Below are positions 1 through 7,465 of a stretch of DNA of 8,334 nucleotides, piece by piece. The DNA is taken from the NCBI GenBank assembly GCA_002862165.1, contig PKCL01000183.1, positions 1 to 8,334 on the forward strand. Direction: 5' to 3'. The translations under genes were made by a program, and so were the position numbers. Numbering within the stretch: the stretch's first letter is position 1; each line of letters starts with the position of its first letter. The notes under the pieces are model-generated. The model had not been told where the DNA came from and did no database searches. It saw only the letters and a program-made list of their open reading frames with translations. This DNA comes from Planctomycetaceae bacterium. Its GTDB lineage: Bacteria > Planctomycetota > Planctomycetia > Pirellulales > UBA1268.

Positions 1-1806
1 GGCCTCGGAGATCAGCTTTTCGCCTTCACTTCTTCTGGAGCCTTCAAGCGTTTTGCAATCCGAGATGTCGATCACCCCGTACTGATGGAGGAACGTGATC
101 TACTTCAAGAGAAAACATCTCTTACACACGTTACTCGACTCTTTGGTGAAACTTCTTTCGTAATTGGTGACAACAGTGGCACAATAAGAATTCTATTCAA
201 CTCAAGGGACAAAAACCCTACTACAGATGATGGCTTAACGACTAAGGTCACTGCAACTTTTTCTGCTCATCAAAACGAGCATCATCACCAAAAAATAGAA
301 ATTACTTCTATTTCAGCTTCACCAAGGTCTCGCCTTTTTGCAGTTGCCTCATCCGACGGCGTGATTCGACTCCTGCAAGCTACAAATCGTTCAACAGTTG
401 CCGAACTCAGCACCAATAAAAAAACTACACAAAATCAGAACTTACAATTTCTTCTCCTCGGCTCAAGAGATCAGGAACTCGTTGCCTGTGATGGGAAAAA
501 TCTTACCACTTGGAACATTAACCTTAGCTATCCAGAAGCTTCTTTGACTGCACTCTTTGGAAAAATTTGGTATGAAAATTATCCAGATCGAGAGTATGCA
601 TGGGAAACAAACGGACACGAGTCCTTTGAGCCAAAATTTAGCTTGGTTCCCCTGCTGTGTGGCACTATAAAGGCAACTCTCTACTCAATGCTATTTGCCA
701 CACCCATTTCAGTTTTTGCAGCAATTTATATCAGTCAATTCATGACCCCAGCATGGAAGTCTCGTATTAAGCCTGTCATCGAGATGATGGCAAGCCTGCC
801 AAGTGTTGTACTAGGATTTATCGCTGGTCTGATCCTTGCACCAGTTATCGAAAGCGGTGTGATGATTTTTATCACGAGCGTTTTTACAGTTCCAATTACT
901 CTCCTGATCTTTGCTTTTTTATGGCAATTTTGGTCACCTGGATTACGGAGTCAAATATCTACCTGGAGATTTCCTGTCGTACTCTTCATCGCACTCCCCA
1001 TCGGTATTCTATTAGGTTTTCTAACAGCACCGCCGGCCGAGTTTCTTCTCTTCAATGGCAATTTTTTTGCATGGCTTCACGGCCAGGGTGGAAGTGGTTG
1101 GGGAGGCTGGGCACTTGCTTTATTCCCATTATCAGCAATGGTCTCCGTATTTCTCATAGGCCGGTTCATCAATCCCTGGGTTCGTATTCGAAGTATGAAA
1201 TGGGGGCATATGAAGACTGTCTCAGCAGCCCTCATTCTCCTTTTTTTTGGGCTTATTCTGGCCGGTGTCATTTCGACAGCAGCGGCAATGTTCTTAGATG
1301 CTTTGCGCTGGGAAACTCGTGGTGGCATCTTTGGCACCTATGTCCAACGGAATACCATGGTCGTCGCTATTGGTATGAGTTTCGCAATTATACCTCTCAT
1401 ATTTACACTTGCTGATGACGCCTTATCAAGCGTCCCTGATCATCTGCGAAGTGGTTCGCTAAGTGCTGGTGCAACGCAATGGCAGACAACGCTTCGGGTT
1501 ATTATTCCAGCCGCAGCTGGTGGAATCTTTTCCGCTGTCATGATTGGTCTCGGAAGAGCTGTAGGAGAAACAATGATTGTCTTAATGGCAGCTGGAAATA
1601 CACCTATTATGGACTGGAATATTTTCAGTGGCTTTCAAACCTTATCTGCAGCCATTGCCACTGAACTACCAGAAACAACTCAAGGATCAACTCATTATCG
1701 TATCCTTTTTCTAGCAGCAGTTCTTTTGTTTGTTCTCACATTTTTTATAAATACTGTAGCTGAAGTCATTCGACAAAGATTCCGAAGGAGAGCGCATGAA
1801 CTCTAG
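1..1806 (+). CDS. pstC: Phosphate ABC transporter permease PstC, long form with WD40-like N-terminal region (5' partial)
   Basis: This is one of the two membrane subunits of the PstSCAB high-affinity phosphate importer of the inner membrane. The frame is open from base 1, so the gene starts outside the window; 601 residues are visible. Visible residues 1 to about 170 are soluble and contain WD40-like blades, for example the segments ending GTIRILF, GVIRLL and LTTWNIN. A linker with the family-typical LFGKIWYENYPD follows, then hydrophobic segments from about residue 216 to 587. The permease coupling (EAA) loop is visible near residues 475-508, with the conserved G-A-T-Q-W and G-R-A-V-G-E-T elements. 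E. coli PstC has about 319 residues, so this is the enlarged type (COG4590-like) seen in some proteobacteria. The soluble part is probably periplasmic, by analogy. The stop codon lies inside the start of pstA, which implies translational coupling. The family assignment is sure; the role of the propeller-like part is unknown. Confidence 0.93.
   Translation, partial: GLGDQLFAFTSSGAFKRFAIRDVDHPVLMEERDLLQEKTSLTHVTRLFGETSFVIGDNSGTIRILFNSRDKNPTTDDGLTTKVTATFSAHQNEHHHQKIEITSISASPRSRLFAVASSDGVIRLLQATNRSTVAELSTNKKTTQNQNLQFLLLGSRDQELVACDGKNLTTWNINLSYPEASLTALFGKIWYENYPDREYAWETNGHESFEPKFSLVPLLCGTIKATLYSMLFATPISVFAAIYISQFMTPAWKSRIKPVIEMMASLPSVVLGFIAGLILAPVIESGVMIFITSVFTVPITLLIFAFLWQFWSPGLRSQISTWRFPVVLFIALPIGILLGFLTAPPAEFLLFNGNFFAWLHGQGGSGWGGWALALFPLSAMVSVFLIGRFINPWVRIRSMKWGHMKTVSAALILLFFGLILAGVISTAAAMFLDALRWETRGGIFGTYVQRNTMVVAIGMSFAIIPLIFTLADDALSSVPDHLRSGSLSAGATQWQTTLRVIIPAAAGGIFSAVMIGLGRAVGETMIVLMAAGNTPIMDWNIFSGFQTLSAAIATELPETTQGSTHYRILFLAAVLLFVLTFFINTVAEVIRQRFRRRAHEL
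1785..1790 (+). promoter_or_regulatory. Shine-Dalgarno of pstA
   Basis: AAGGAG lies five bases before the pstA ATG at 1796, inside the last codons of pstC. It fixes the pstA start and shows that the 11-base overlap with pstC is genuine. Confidence 0.85.
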
Positions 1807-3478
1807 TCGGTATCAAAGACAGAACGTTCGCTCACCATTTTCTAGCCTCATGGCTCATGGAGAACCATGGGTGTGGCTGATGTCAGGATCTCTCGCAGTT
1901 GCGGTAACAATGGTTATCGGTCTGCTACTGTTTATTACAGTACGCGGTTCTATTCATTTTTGGCCGCGTCCGCTCTATGAGATTACCCTCCGTAACGGTG
2001 AGAAATATCTTGGTGAAGTAATATCTCGTGAAACACAACTAAAAAATATCTCTGATGATCAGACCGTTCATGACCGTGTCCTTGTACGAACAGTAGATTT
2101 TAGAACGGACAGCACACGCTACACATGGTTTGATAAAAAGAACATGAGTTCTATACAGCGACCTCAATTCGCAACTGTCATTGAACGGTTTGAGGGCGGT
2201 CGATTTCACGGTTTTCCTGTCTGCCTTTTGAAAGATGGTATCCCAACAACAGATAGTCCGGAAGCTGCATGGCAACATTACCAAGAGATATCTCCAACCA
2301 TTCAAAAACGATTTCGGGAAGCCAATCGTATTGACAAACTCCGGAGAGGTGATTTGCAGAAACGTCTTCGAAATGCACGACTTGCACTATTCGACGCTCG
2401 GTTAAAGCAAGGTAACAACCATCCGATTGTTCACAAAGTGAAAAAAGAGGAAGAAGAGATATCCAAAGAAGTTGCAGAAATTTCTGATCTCCTTGATAAA
2501 AAAATGGCTGCATTAAGAAAAGCCAACAGCTTGTGGAAATTCGAATTTAAAACTGTAGATGGTCAGTCAGTGATTTTCCCTGTGGAAGAAATTATTCAAG
2601 CGTGGCAACCGAATAATATCAGTCTATTGGGCATGTCATATGTTTATGGAACACGTTGGTGGGAGTTTCTCTCCGACAATCCACGAGAGGCAAACAGTGC
2701 TGGTGGTGTCTTTCCTGCCATTTGTGGAACAGTCAGCATGACCCTGATTATGGCGCTCCTAGTTGCACCATTTGGAGTTCTTGCGGCACTTTACTTACGC
2801 GAATATGCCGCCGACAATTCTCTTACTGCAACCATTCGGATTGCAATTAATAATCTAGCTGGAGTCCCTAGTATTGTTTATGGCGCTTTTGGACTTGGTT
2901 TTTTCTGCTATGGGGCCGGTGGCTGGATCGATGAGAATTTTTTTAGTGCGAGTTTATTAGCAGATAATCAGCCAACATTTGGTACCGGTGGTCTTTTGTG
3001 GGCCTCACTCACACTCGCACTGCTGACTCTACCAGTTGTCATCGTAGCAACTGAGGAAGCTCTGGCCGCTGTACCAAATTCAATGAGAGAAGGATCTTAT
3101 GCATGCGGTGGAAGCAAGTGGCAGACTATATACCGGATTGTCTTGCCTAGAGCATTACCCGGAATCATGACTGGAGTCATTCTCGCAATGGCTCGTGCAG
3201 CTGGAGAAGTAGCGCCTCTCATGCTTGTTGGCGTCAAAAAAATTGCACTCGACCTGCCTATCGATACATCATTTCCATTCATTCATCCTGAAAGAGAATT
3301 TATGCATCTCGCATATTTGGTGTATGACATTGGTTTCCAAAGTTCTAATAGCCAAGCTGCAAAGCCAATGGTATTCACAATCACGTTACTTCTCGTAACT
3401 ATTATTGCCGTACTTAATATTGCTGCGATTTATCTTCGATCAAGACTTAAGCGACGCTATGCGGTTCAAGAATTTTGA
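1796..3478 (+). CDS. pstA: Phosphate ABC transporter permease PstA, long form with periplasmic coiled-coil insert
   Basis: This is the second membrane subunit of the Pst phosphate importer, pairing with PstC and docking on PstB. Of its 560 residues, 29-49 form a first membrane helix. A large insert (about 50-305) follows, probably periplasmic. It is rich in charged residues and has a likely coiled coil at about 165-245. The conserved permease core covers about 306-547, including AGVPSIVYGAFGLG at 355-368 and the coupling loop from about 424 to 470 with G-G-S-K-W and A-R-A-A-G-E. E. coli PstA has about 296 residues, so the insert nearly doubles the protein. The start at 1796 has a strong AAGGAG and overlaps pstC by 11 bases. 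The C terminus is a basic cytoplasmic tail. Function as PstA is clear from the core and the gene order. The insert's role is unknown, though it may contact PstS or the PstC propeller. Confidence 0.93.
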   Translation: MNSSRYQRQNVRSPFSSLMAHGEPWVWLMSGSLAVAVTMVIGLLLFITVRGSIHFWPRPLYEITLRNGEKYLGEVISRETQLKNISDDQTVHDRVLVRTVDFRTDSTRYTWFDKKNMSSIQRPQFATVIERFEGGRFHGFPVCLLKDGIPTTDSPEAAWQHYQEISPTIQKRFREANRIDKLRRGDLQKRLRNARLALFDARLKQGNNHPIVHKVKKEEEEISKEVAEISDLLDKKMAALRKANSLWKFEFKTVDGQSVIFPVEEIIQAWQPNNISLLGMSYVYGTRWWEFLSDNPREANSAGGVFPAICGTVSMTLIMALLVAPFGVLAALYLREYAADNSLTATIRIAINNLAGVPSIVYGAFGLGFFCYGAGGWIDENFFSASLLADNQPTFGTGGLLWASLTLALLTLPVVIVATEEALAAVPNSMREGSYACGGSKWQTIYRIVLPRALPGIMTGVILAMARAAGEVAPLMLVGVKKIALDLPIDTSFPFIHPEREFMHLAYLVYDIGFQSSNSQAAKPMVFTITLLLVTIIAVLNIAAIYLRSRLKRRYAVQEF

Positions 3479-3534
3479 TACTTTAGTACCTTTGTGTTTT
3501 CAACTCTTATATCTCTATCCAGGAAACCGAATCT

Positions 3535-4416
3535 ATGCAAAAAGGAATTGGTCCATCAGTGTATTCTGGTGGGAACAAGCCCGATGCTGGTACTAATCGG
3601 CTTCAAGCAGTTGCACAAGGAAAAGACGTCAGTGCTGAAGTTCATCCAAAAGTTCTTGAGGAAACACCTGTTCTTGAAATCGACCGATTCAATCTATGGT
3701 ACGGCTCCAAGCAAGTTATCCATAACATCTCAATGCCTATTATCAGGAAACAGGTTACCGCATTAATAGGACCAAGTGGTTGTGGCAAATCAACACTGCT
3801 TCGCAGTGTCAATCGAATGAATGATCTTATCCAAAATATACGGATCACCGGTGATATGCGATTAAATGGTGACTCGATTTACGACCCACGCATGGATGTA
3901 ATTAATCTTCGTAAAAGGATGGGAATGGTTTTCCAAAAGCCGAATCCATTTCCAATGAGTATTTTTGAAAATGTTGTTTATTCATTACGAATTGATGGTG
4001 AGAAAAATCGTAGCGTCTTAGATGAAGTTTGCGAAATTAGTCTACGTGGTGCTGCATTATGGGATGAGGTAAAAGACTGCTTGAACGACAGTGCTCTCAA
4101 ACTTTCAGGTGGCCAACAACAACGTCTGTGTATTGCTCGTGCAGTAGCTGCTGAACCGGAGGTGCTTTTGCTCGATGAGCCCTGCTCGGCCCTCGACCCG
4201 ATCGCAACGGGTAAAATTGAGGATCTCATACAGGAACTTCGTGGGCAGTATTCAATCTTGATGGTAACGCACAATATGCAACAGGCTAGTCGCGCCAGCG
4301 ACTATACCGCTTTTATATATTTGGGACGGCTGATTGAATATGGACCAACATCCGACATCTTTACGAATCCTGTCCTGCAAGAGACAGAATCCTACGTGAC
4401 TGGTCGTTTTGGGTAG
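3535..4416 (+). CDS. pstB: Phosphate ABC transporter ATP-binding protein PstB
   Basis: This is the cytoplasmic ATPase that powers phosphate import through PstC/PstA. All the ABC motifs are visible in 293 residues: Walker A GPSGCGKST (79-87), Q-loop Q134 in VFQKPNPFP, signature LSGGQQQR (190-197), Walker B LLLDEP (211-216), D-loop SALD (218-221) and switch H246. The VFQKPNPFPMSIFENV stretch, the split DPIATGKIE element and the C-terminal SYVTGRFG are typical of PstB rather than other importers. The chosen ATG follows AGGAAA (3521-3526) by eight bases. About 45 residues precede the conserved ABC domain, longer than E. coli PstB (257 residues in total) and low in recognisable motifs. No good internal start replaces this one, since the next methionine (67) is already inside the ABC fold. 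The gap to pstA is 56 bases with no clear promoter or terminator, so it is probably co-transcribed. Confidence 0.96.
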   Translation: MQKGIGPSVYSGGNKPDAGTNRLQAVAQGKDVSAEVHPKVLEETPVLEIDRFNLWYGSKQVIHNISMPIIRKQVTALIGPSGCGKSTLLRSVNRMNDLIQNIRITGDMRLNGDSIYDPRMDVINLRKRMGMVFQKPNPFPMSIFENVVYSLRIDGEKNRSVLDEVCEISLRGAALWDEVKDCLNDSALKLSGGQQQRLCIARAVAAEPEVLLLDEPCSALDPIATGKIEDLIQELRGQYSILMVTHNMQQASRASDYTAFIYLGRLIEYGPTSDIFTNPVLQETESYVTGRFG

Positions 4417-4458
4417 GCTCATGGGACATTTCTAACTTCTTGAATTTGGTTATTCATA

Positions 4459-5118
4459 ATGACACGTCATATAGAACGTCAGATCCTTCACCTGAAGGAA
4501 TTAATTCTTCACTTTGGCACCATGGTTGAAGAATCTATCAGTCATTCCAACATAGCGCTTTTCAAACAAGATCTGTCTCTCGCAACAAAAGTCATAGCTA
4601 ATGATGCTGAAATCGACCGAATGGAAGTAGAATTAGAAGAAGAATGCCTCAAGGTTCTTGCGCTCTATCAACCTGTTGCAGCTGATCTTCGATTCGTAGT
4701 TGCCGTACTAAAAATTAACAATGATCTCGAGCGGATTGGTGATCTCACCAGCAACATCGCAAAAACGGTTTCTCAACTTGCAATGACAGGCCCTTTCGAG
4801 ATGCCCCAAGAAATTTCTGTGATGGCTAAACAGGCTGAAGAGATGGTGAAAAAAAGTCTGGATGCTGTAGTCACAGGTGATCCGGACCTCGCACGGCAGG
4901 TAAGGGAAGAGGATGATGCGGTTGACGCAGGCAGACAGGCGGTAAGCAAGTTGGTTATGCAGAAGATTCAGGAAGACCCTCAGAATGTTGAGAGTTTACT
5001 TCGAATTAACTCGGTTTCGAAACATCTTGAACGCGTAGCAGATATGGCAACAAATATTGCTGAGGATGTTATCTACATGGTTGAAGGAGAAATTGTTCGC
5101 CACCGCCATGGAGACTGA
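4459..5118 (+). CDS. phoU: Phosphate signalling complex protein PhoU
   Basis: PhoU is a peripheral cytoplasmic regulator. It connects the Pst transporter to the PhoR sensor kinase and restrains phosphate uptake and the Pho response when phosphate is plentiful. The 219 residues form two tandem, mostly helical PhoU repeats, about 10-105 and 115-205. Each ends in the family's metal-binding type motif: D-L-E-R-I-G-D at 89-95 and H-L-E-R-V-A-D at 189-195. The length matches the usual 215-240 residues. The N-terminal HIERQILHLKELILHFG pattern fits the normal PhoU start, although I see no good Shine-Dalgarno before 4459. It follows pstB by 42 bases and closes the operon. Neither phoB nor phoR follows. 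The stop is only six bases from the end of the convergent DUF2798 gene. Confidence 0.95.
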   Translation: MTRHIERQILHLKELILHFGTMVEESISHSNIALFKQDLSLATKVIANDAEIDRMEVELEEECLKVLALYQPVAADLRFVVAVLKINNDLERIGDLTSNIAKTVSQLAMTGPFEMPQEISVMAKQAEEMVKKSLDAVVTGDPDLARQVREEDDAVDAGRQAVSKLVMQKIQEDPQNVESLLRINSVSKHLERVADMATNIAEDVIYMVEGEIVRHRHGD

Positions 5119-5124
5119 TGCTGA

Positions 5125-5364
5125 TCACGCATTTAACGTGTCTTCTTGGACCAATCGTTTCACTATCCAATTCACTATTGGAGACACTGCCACAATTGTT
5201 GGCCAGGCGATAATCCATGAAAGCCCCCACGACTTCAGCCAATCTAAGATGACGCCCGGCCTTATACCAATATGAAGAAGCGTAATCACCAGTGACATCA
5301 GTGCTGACATCAAAATTGACATCACAAATGAAAACACAAGTCCATGATATTTTTTAGGGAACAT
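5125..5364 (-). CDS. DUF2798 family small membrane protein
   Basis: This is a 79-residue inner-membrane protein of unknown function. The N-terminal FPKKYHGLVFSFVMS, with a cluster of Met and Ser (SILMSALMSLVITLLH) and a second helix after WGLSWIIAWP, is the pattern I associate with DUF2798. There are two hydrophobic segments, about residues 8-33 and 48-68, and short charged ends. The start is the ATG at 5364, with a weak GAGAAG a few bases upstream. It converges with phoU, leaving only six bases between the stop codons. It lies downstream of selO on the same strand, but a TATAAT and a perfect dyad in the gap suggest its own promoter. No reaction can be assigned. Confidence 0.85.
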   Translation of the reverse strand: MFPKKYHGLVFSFVMSILMSALMSLVITLLHIGIRPGVILDWLKSWGLSWIIAWPTIVAVSPIVNWIVKRLVQEDTLNA

Positions 5365-5397
5365 GTACGCTTCTCAATAATTCATATAAATAATAGA

Positions 5398-5412
5398 GAA
5401 AGATAATCTTTC
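5398..5412. promoter_or_regulatory. Perfect dyad, possible operator upstream of the DUF2798 gene
   Basis: GAAAGATAATCTTTC is a perfect 7-base inverted repeat around one central base. It sits 34 bases before the DUF2798 ATG and overlaps the start point that the TATAAT at 5413-5418 (- strand) would give. This is the usual place for a repressor site. A weak RNA hairpin with a five-base loop is the alternative. No regulator can be named. Confidence 0.35.
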
Positions 5413-5418
5413 ATTATA
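5413..5418 (-). promoter_or_regulatory. Candidate -10 element (TATAAT) for the DUF2798 gene
   Basis: A perfect TATAAT is read on the - strand about 49 bases before the DUF2798 ATG, giving a leader of about 40 bases. The -35 region at the usual spacing (around GTTTCA) is poor, so the call rests on the -10 and the location. Confidence 0.35.
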
Positions 5419-5455
5419 TCTCTGAATCAAAAAAATGAAACTGCATGAAGTGGGC

Positions 5456-6931
5456 TTATGTTCCACAAAATGTGCAATATGGTGCACTGTCTAGCGGTGC
5501 ACCCTCTCGATACAGTCTGTTCTCTAACGTCTCAGAGAAGGGTGCGTGCAATACGCTAAGGAGTCGCTGAACAAGCTCAGTGTTTCCCGACTCTGCCTCA
5601 GCAAGAGCTTCCTCCACTTTCAAATTTCTTGGAATAATTACTGGGTTCACTGTTCGCATTTTTTTTGCAATCTCTAGCAATGAGCTTGATTCATGGGATA
5701 ATCTTAACCGCCATCGTTGTTCCCAATGATCGAAGCCAGGCATCTTCAGAAGCACCGAATCTACATTTTTATCTTCTAGCAACTGTGATAGCCCAACAAA
5801 GGTTGATGAAAAATCTGCTTGAGAAAATTTCATAATATCAAGCAAGTCGCTATAGAGAGCAGCATCTTCTTTTTCTTGGTGTTGAAGCCCCAACTTCGCG
5901 TTCGTTCCGAGTAGATAATACTTCTCGTATCGTTCGGAAAACGTTTCGAGTATTGAAACAAATTTTTCAACTGCTTTATCCTGTTCTCCAGAACATGCCA
6001 GAAGAAGACTCTCTGCTAAACGCGCAAGGTTCCATTGGGTCATCACTGGCTGTTTTTCAAACGAATACCTTCCTCTACTATCAATTGAACTGAAAACTGT
6101 TTCAGGGTGATACACATCAAGAAATGCACAAGGTCCGTAGTCAATGGTTTCACCGGCAATTGAGACATTATCTGTATTTAGTACTCCATGTACAAAGCCA
6201 ACGAGCATCCAATGAGCCACAAGGCTTGCTTGCTTATCCAAGACGGATTCAAAAAATGTAAATGGTAGATCTGGAGAGTTCGGTAGATCTGGATAGTGCC
6301 GACCCACCGTATAGTTCAATAGTTGGCAGAGATTGTTTTTATCACCGAGCGCTGCCGCGTATTGGAATGTACCTATACGAATATGGCTCTCTGCAACCCG
6401 TGTCAAAATGGCTCCTGGCAATGGAAGATTCCTCAACACATTTTCACCAGTGGCTGTCACCGCCAAACTTCGAGTAGATGGAATGCCTAATGAGTGCATT
6501 CCTTCACTGATAATATATTCGCGTACCATTGGACCAAGAACTGCCCTGCCGTCACCGCTACGCGAATAAGATGTATGGCCCGAGCCTTTGAGTTGGATAT
6601 CAACGCGTTGTTTTGTGGGCGTAACATGCTCACCCAGAAGTACCGCCCGGCCATCACCAAGGTTTGTAAAATGTCCAAACTGATGCCCCGCATAAGCTTG
6701 AGCGATTGGTACAGCGCCTGCCGGCATTTCATTACCAGAGAATACCTGTGCTCCTGATGAACGAAGGTTGTCGACGTCGAGCCCAAGATCATTAGCAAGA
6801 TCTTCGTTGAAAAGAACATTAACCGCATGTTTGACGGGTTCAGGTTTCGTATGTGCAAAAAAAACTTCTGGAAGATGCGTAAAAGAATTATCAAAACACC
6901 ATCCCGAGTTTCGTTGTTCTTCTGTCGCCAC
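5456..6931 (-). CDS. selO: Protein adenylyltransferase SelO (YdiU family)
   Basis: SelO is a pseudokinase that binds ATP in a flipped orientation and transfers AMP to Ser, Thr or Tyr of target proteins; in E. coli this links to redox homeostasis. Numbered from the GTG start (491 residues), the active-site residues are all visible: K115 in LKGSGHTSYSR, E138 in VREYIISEG, R178 and R185 in LTRVAESHIRIG, D254-N255 in LNTDNVSIAG, and D264 in DYGPC. As I recall P. syringae SelO numbering (K113, E136, R176, R183, D252, N253, D262), these match with a constant offset of two, which favours the GTG start. The C terminus is CTFCGT, a CxxC whose last Cys is third from the end, where eukaryotic SelO has selenocysteine. 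The ATG at 7009 would add 26 residues atypical of the family and has no ribosome site. It lies downstream of the DUF1653 gene, probably in the same transcript. Confidence 0.93.
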   Translation of the reverse strand: MATEEQRNSGWCFDNSFTHLPEVFFAHTKPEPVKHAVNVLFNEDLANDLGLDVDNLRSSGAQVFSGNEMPAGAVPIAQAYAGHQFGHFTNLGDGRAVLLGEHVTPTKQRVDIQLKGSGHTSYSRSGDGRAVLGPMVREYIISEGMHSLGIPSTRSLAVTATGENVLRNLPLPGAILTRVAESHIRIGTFQYAAALGDKNNLCQLLNYTVGRHYPDLPNSPDLPFTFFESVLDKQASLVAHWMLVGFVHGVLNTDNVSIAGETIDYGPCAFLDVYHPETVFSSIDSRGRYSFEKQPVMTQWNLARLAESLLLACSGEQDKAVEKFVSILETFSERYEKYYLLGTNAKLGLQHQEKEDAALYSDLLDIMKFSQADFSSTFVGLSQLLEDKNVDSVLLKMPGFDHWEQRWRLRLSHESSSLLEIAKKMRTVNPVIIPRNLKVEEALAEAESGNTELVQRLLSVLHAPFSETLENRLYREGAPLDSAPYCTFCGT

Positions 6932-6937
6932 AATAAT

Positions 6938-6941
6938 TCCT
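6938..6941 (-). promoter_or_regulatory. Shine-Dalgarno supporting the GTG start of selO
   Basis: AGGA on the - strand lies six bases before the GTG at 6931-6929. The upstream in-frame ATG at 7009 has only CTATATTCC before it, so this site decides the start. Confidence 0.6.
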
Positions 6942-7045
6942 GCTGCTGTAATGAGACACAAGAAACCGATCTTGATTTCTAAAAAATTCACTTCCTCTGA
7001 TCTCGCCATTGGAATATAGGCATTTTCAATACTTCCCGTTTGATT

Positions 7046-7261
7046 TTAATCATCCAAACACTGAAAACGAGCCTTTTGAACACCCGATATTTCAACTATT
7101 TCACAAAACATTGACAACGGACGTACCCAAAGGCCTCCGTCTCCATAATCTGCTCGGTACACAACGAGTTTTTCAAGAGTTTCACTATGTAAAGCTACGC
7201 CAAGTACGAGGTATTCATTTCCTTTGTAATGTCGATAGCGACCACATTTAAATTCAGACAT
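7046..7261 (-). CDS. DUF1653 domain-containing protein
   Basis: This is a 71-residue soluble protein of unknown function. Nearly its whole length is the DUF1653 pattern: CGRYRHYKGNEY (6-17), a GVALHSETLE segment with VVYR (21-36), and GLWVRPLSMF (43-52), ending in VQKARF. The family folds as a small beta-rich domain and is widespread in bacteria, usually as a stand-alone protein of this size. The ATG at 7261 follows a purine-rich AAAGGTAAAGAGA on the - strand, an acceptable ribosome site. The gene is first of a - strand pair. Its stop is 114 bases before the preferred selO start, with no terminator in between, so the two are probably co-transcribed. It diverges from the gamma-glutamylcyclotransferase-like gene. 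Confidence 0.88.
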   Translation of the reverse strand: MSEFKCGRYRHYKGNEYLVLGVALHSETLEKLVVYRADYGDGGLWVRPLSMFCEIVEISGVQKARFQCLDD

Positions 7262-7278
7262 TCTCTTTACCTTTTCAA

Positions 7279-7313
7279 AAATAGATCAAATAGATTCAGT
7301 TCGTAAAATAGAT
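7279..7313 (+). repeat. Three phased AAATAGAT direct repeats in the divergent intergenic region
   Basis: Exact AAATAGAT copies begin at 7279, 7288 and 7306, so the offsets are 9 and 18 bases. They lie just upstream of the DUF1653 gene. A fourth copy sits at 7859-7866 after the cyclotransferase-like gene. The tract is AT-rich, so chance is possible; the even spacing makes regulator boxes a reasonable alternative. Confidence 0.4.
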
Positions 7314-7465
7314 TTTGATACCGTTACTACTCAGTTTACATTGACAACATATGACTGCTCATTGTGTCAGTCATTGAAAAAATTCAGGCACTAATACACT
7401 GTTTTTTATGGAATAGTTCTTCGTTCACATTTGGTTTTAGTGATGTTTTCATTCGGCTCAATATA

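Noticed and set aside
5118..5132. Bidirectional terminator between phoU and the DUF2798 gene (ATGC/GCAT)
   Set aside because: The stem has only four base pairs, lies partly inside the DUF2798 coding end, and has no T-run on either strand.
6487..6933. Long antisense-style frames within selO and similar shadows within pstC, pstA and pstB
   Set aside because: They overlap genes with clear family motifs in the true frame, and their products show no recognisable domain.
7341..7346. Perfect TTGACA as the -35 of the cyclotransferase-like gene
   Set aside because: No acceptable -10 lies 16-18 bases downstream (around GTGTCA), so I do not call a promoter.
7364..7465. N-terminal 34-residue extension of the cyclotransferase-like protein
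   Set aside because: It does not match the family, which begins just before the YGTL motif, and the GTG has no ribosome site.
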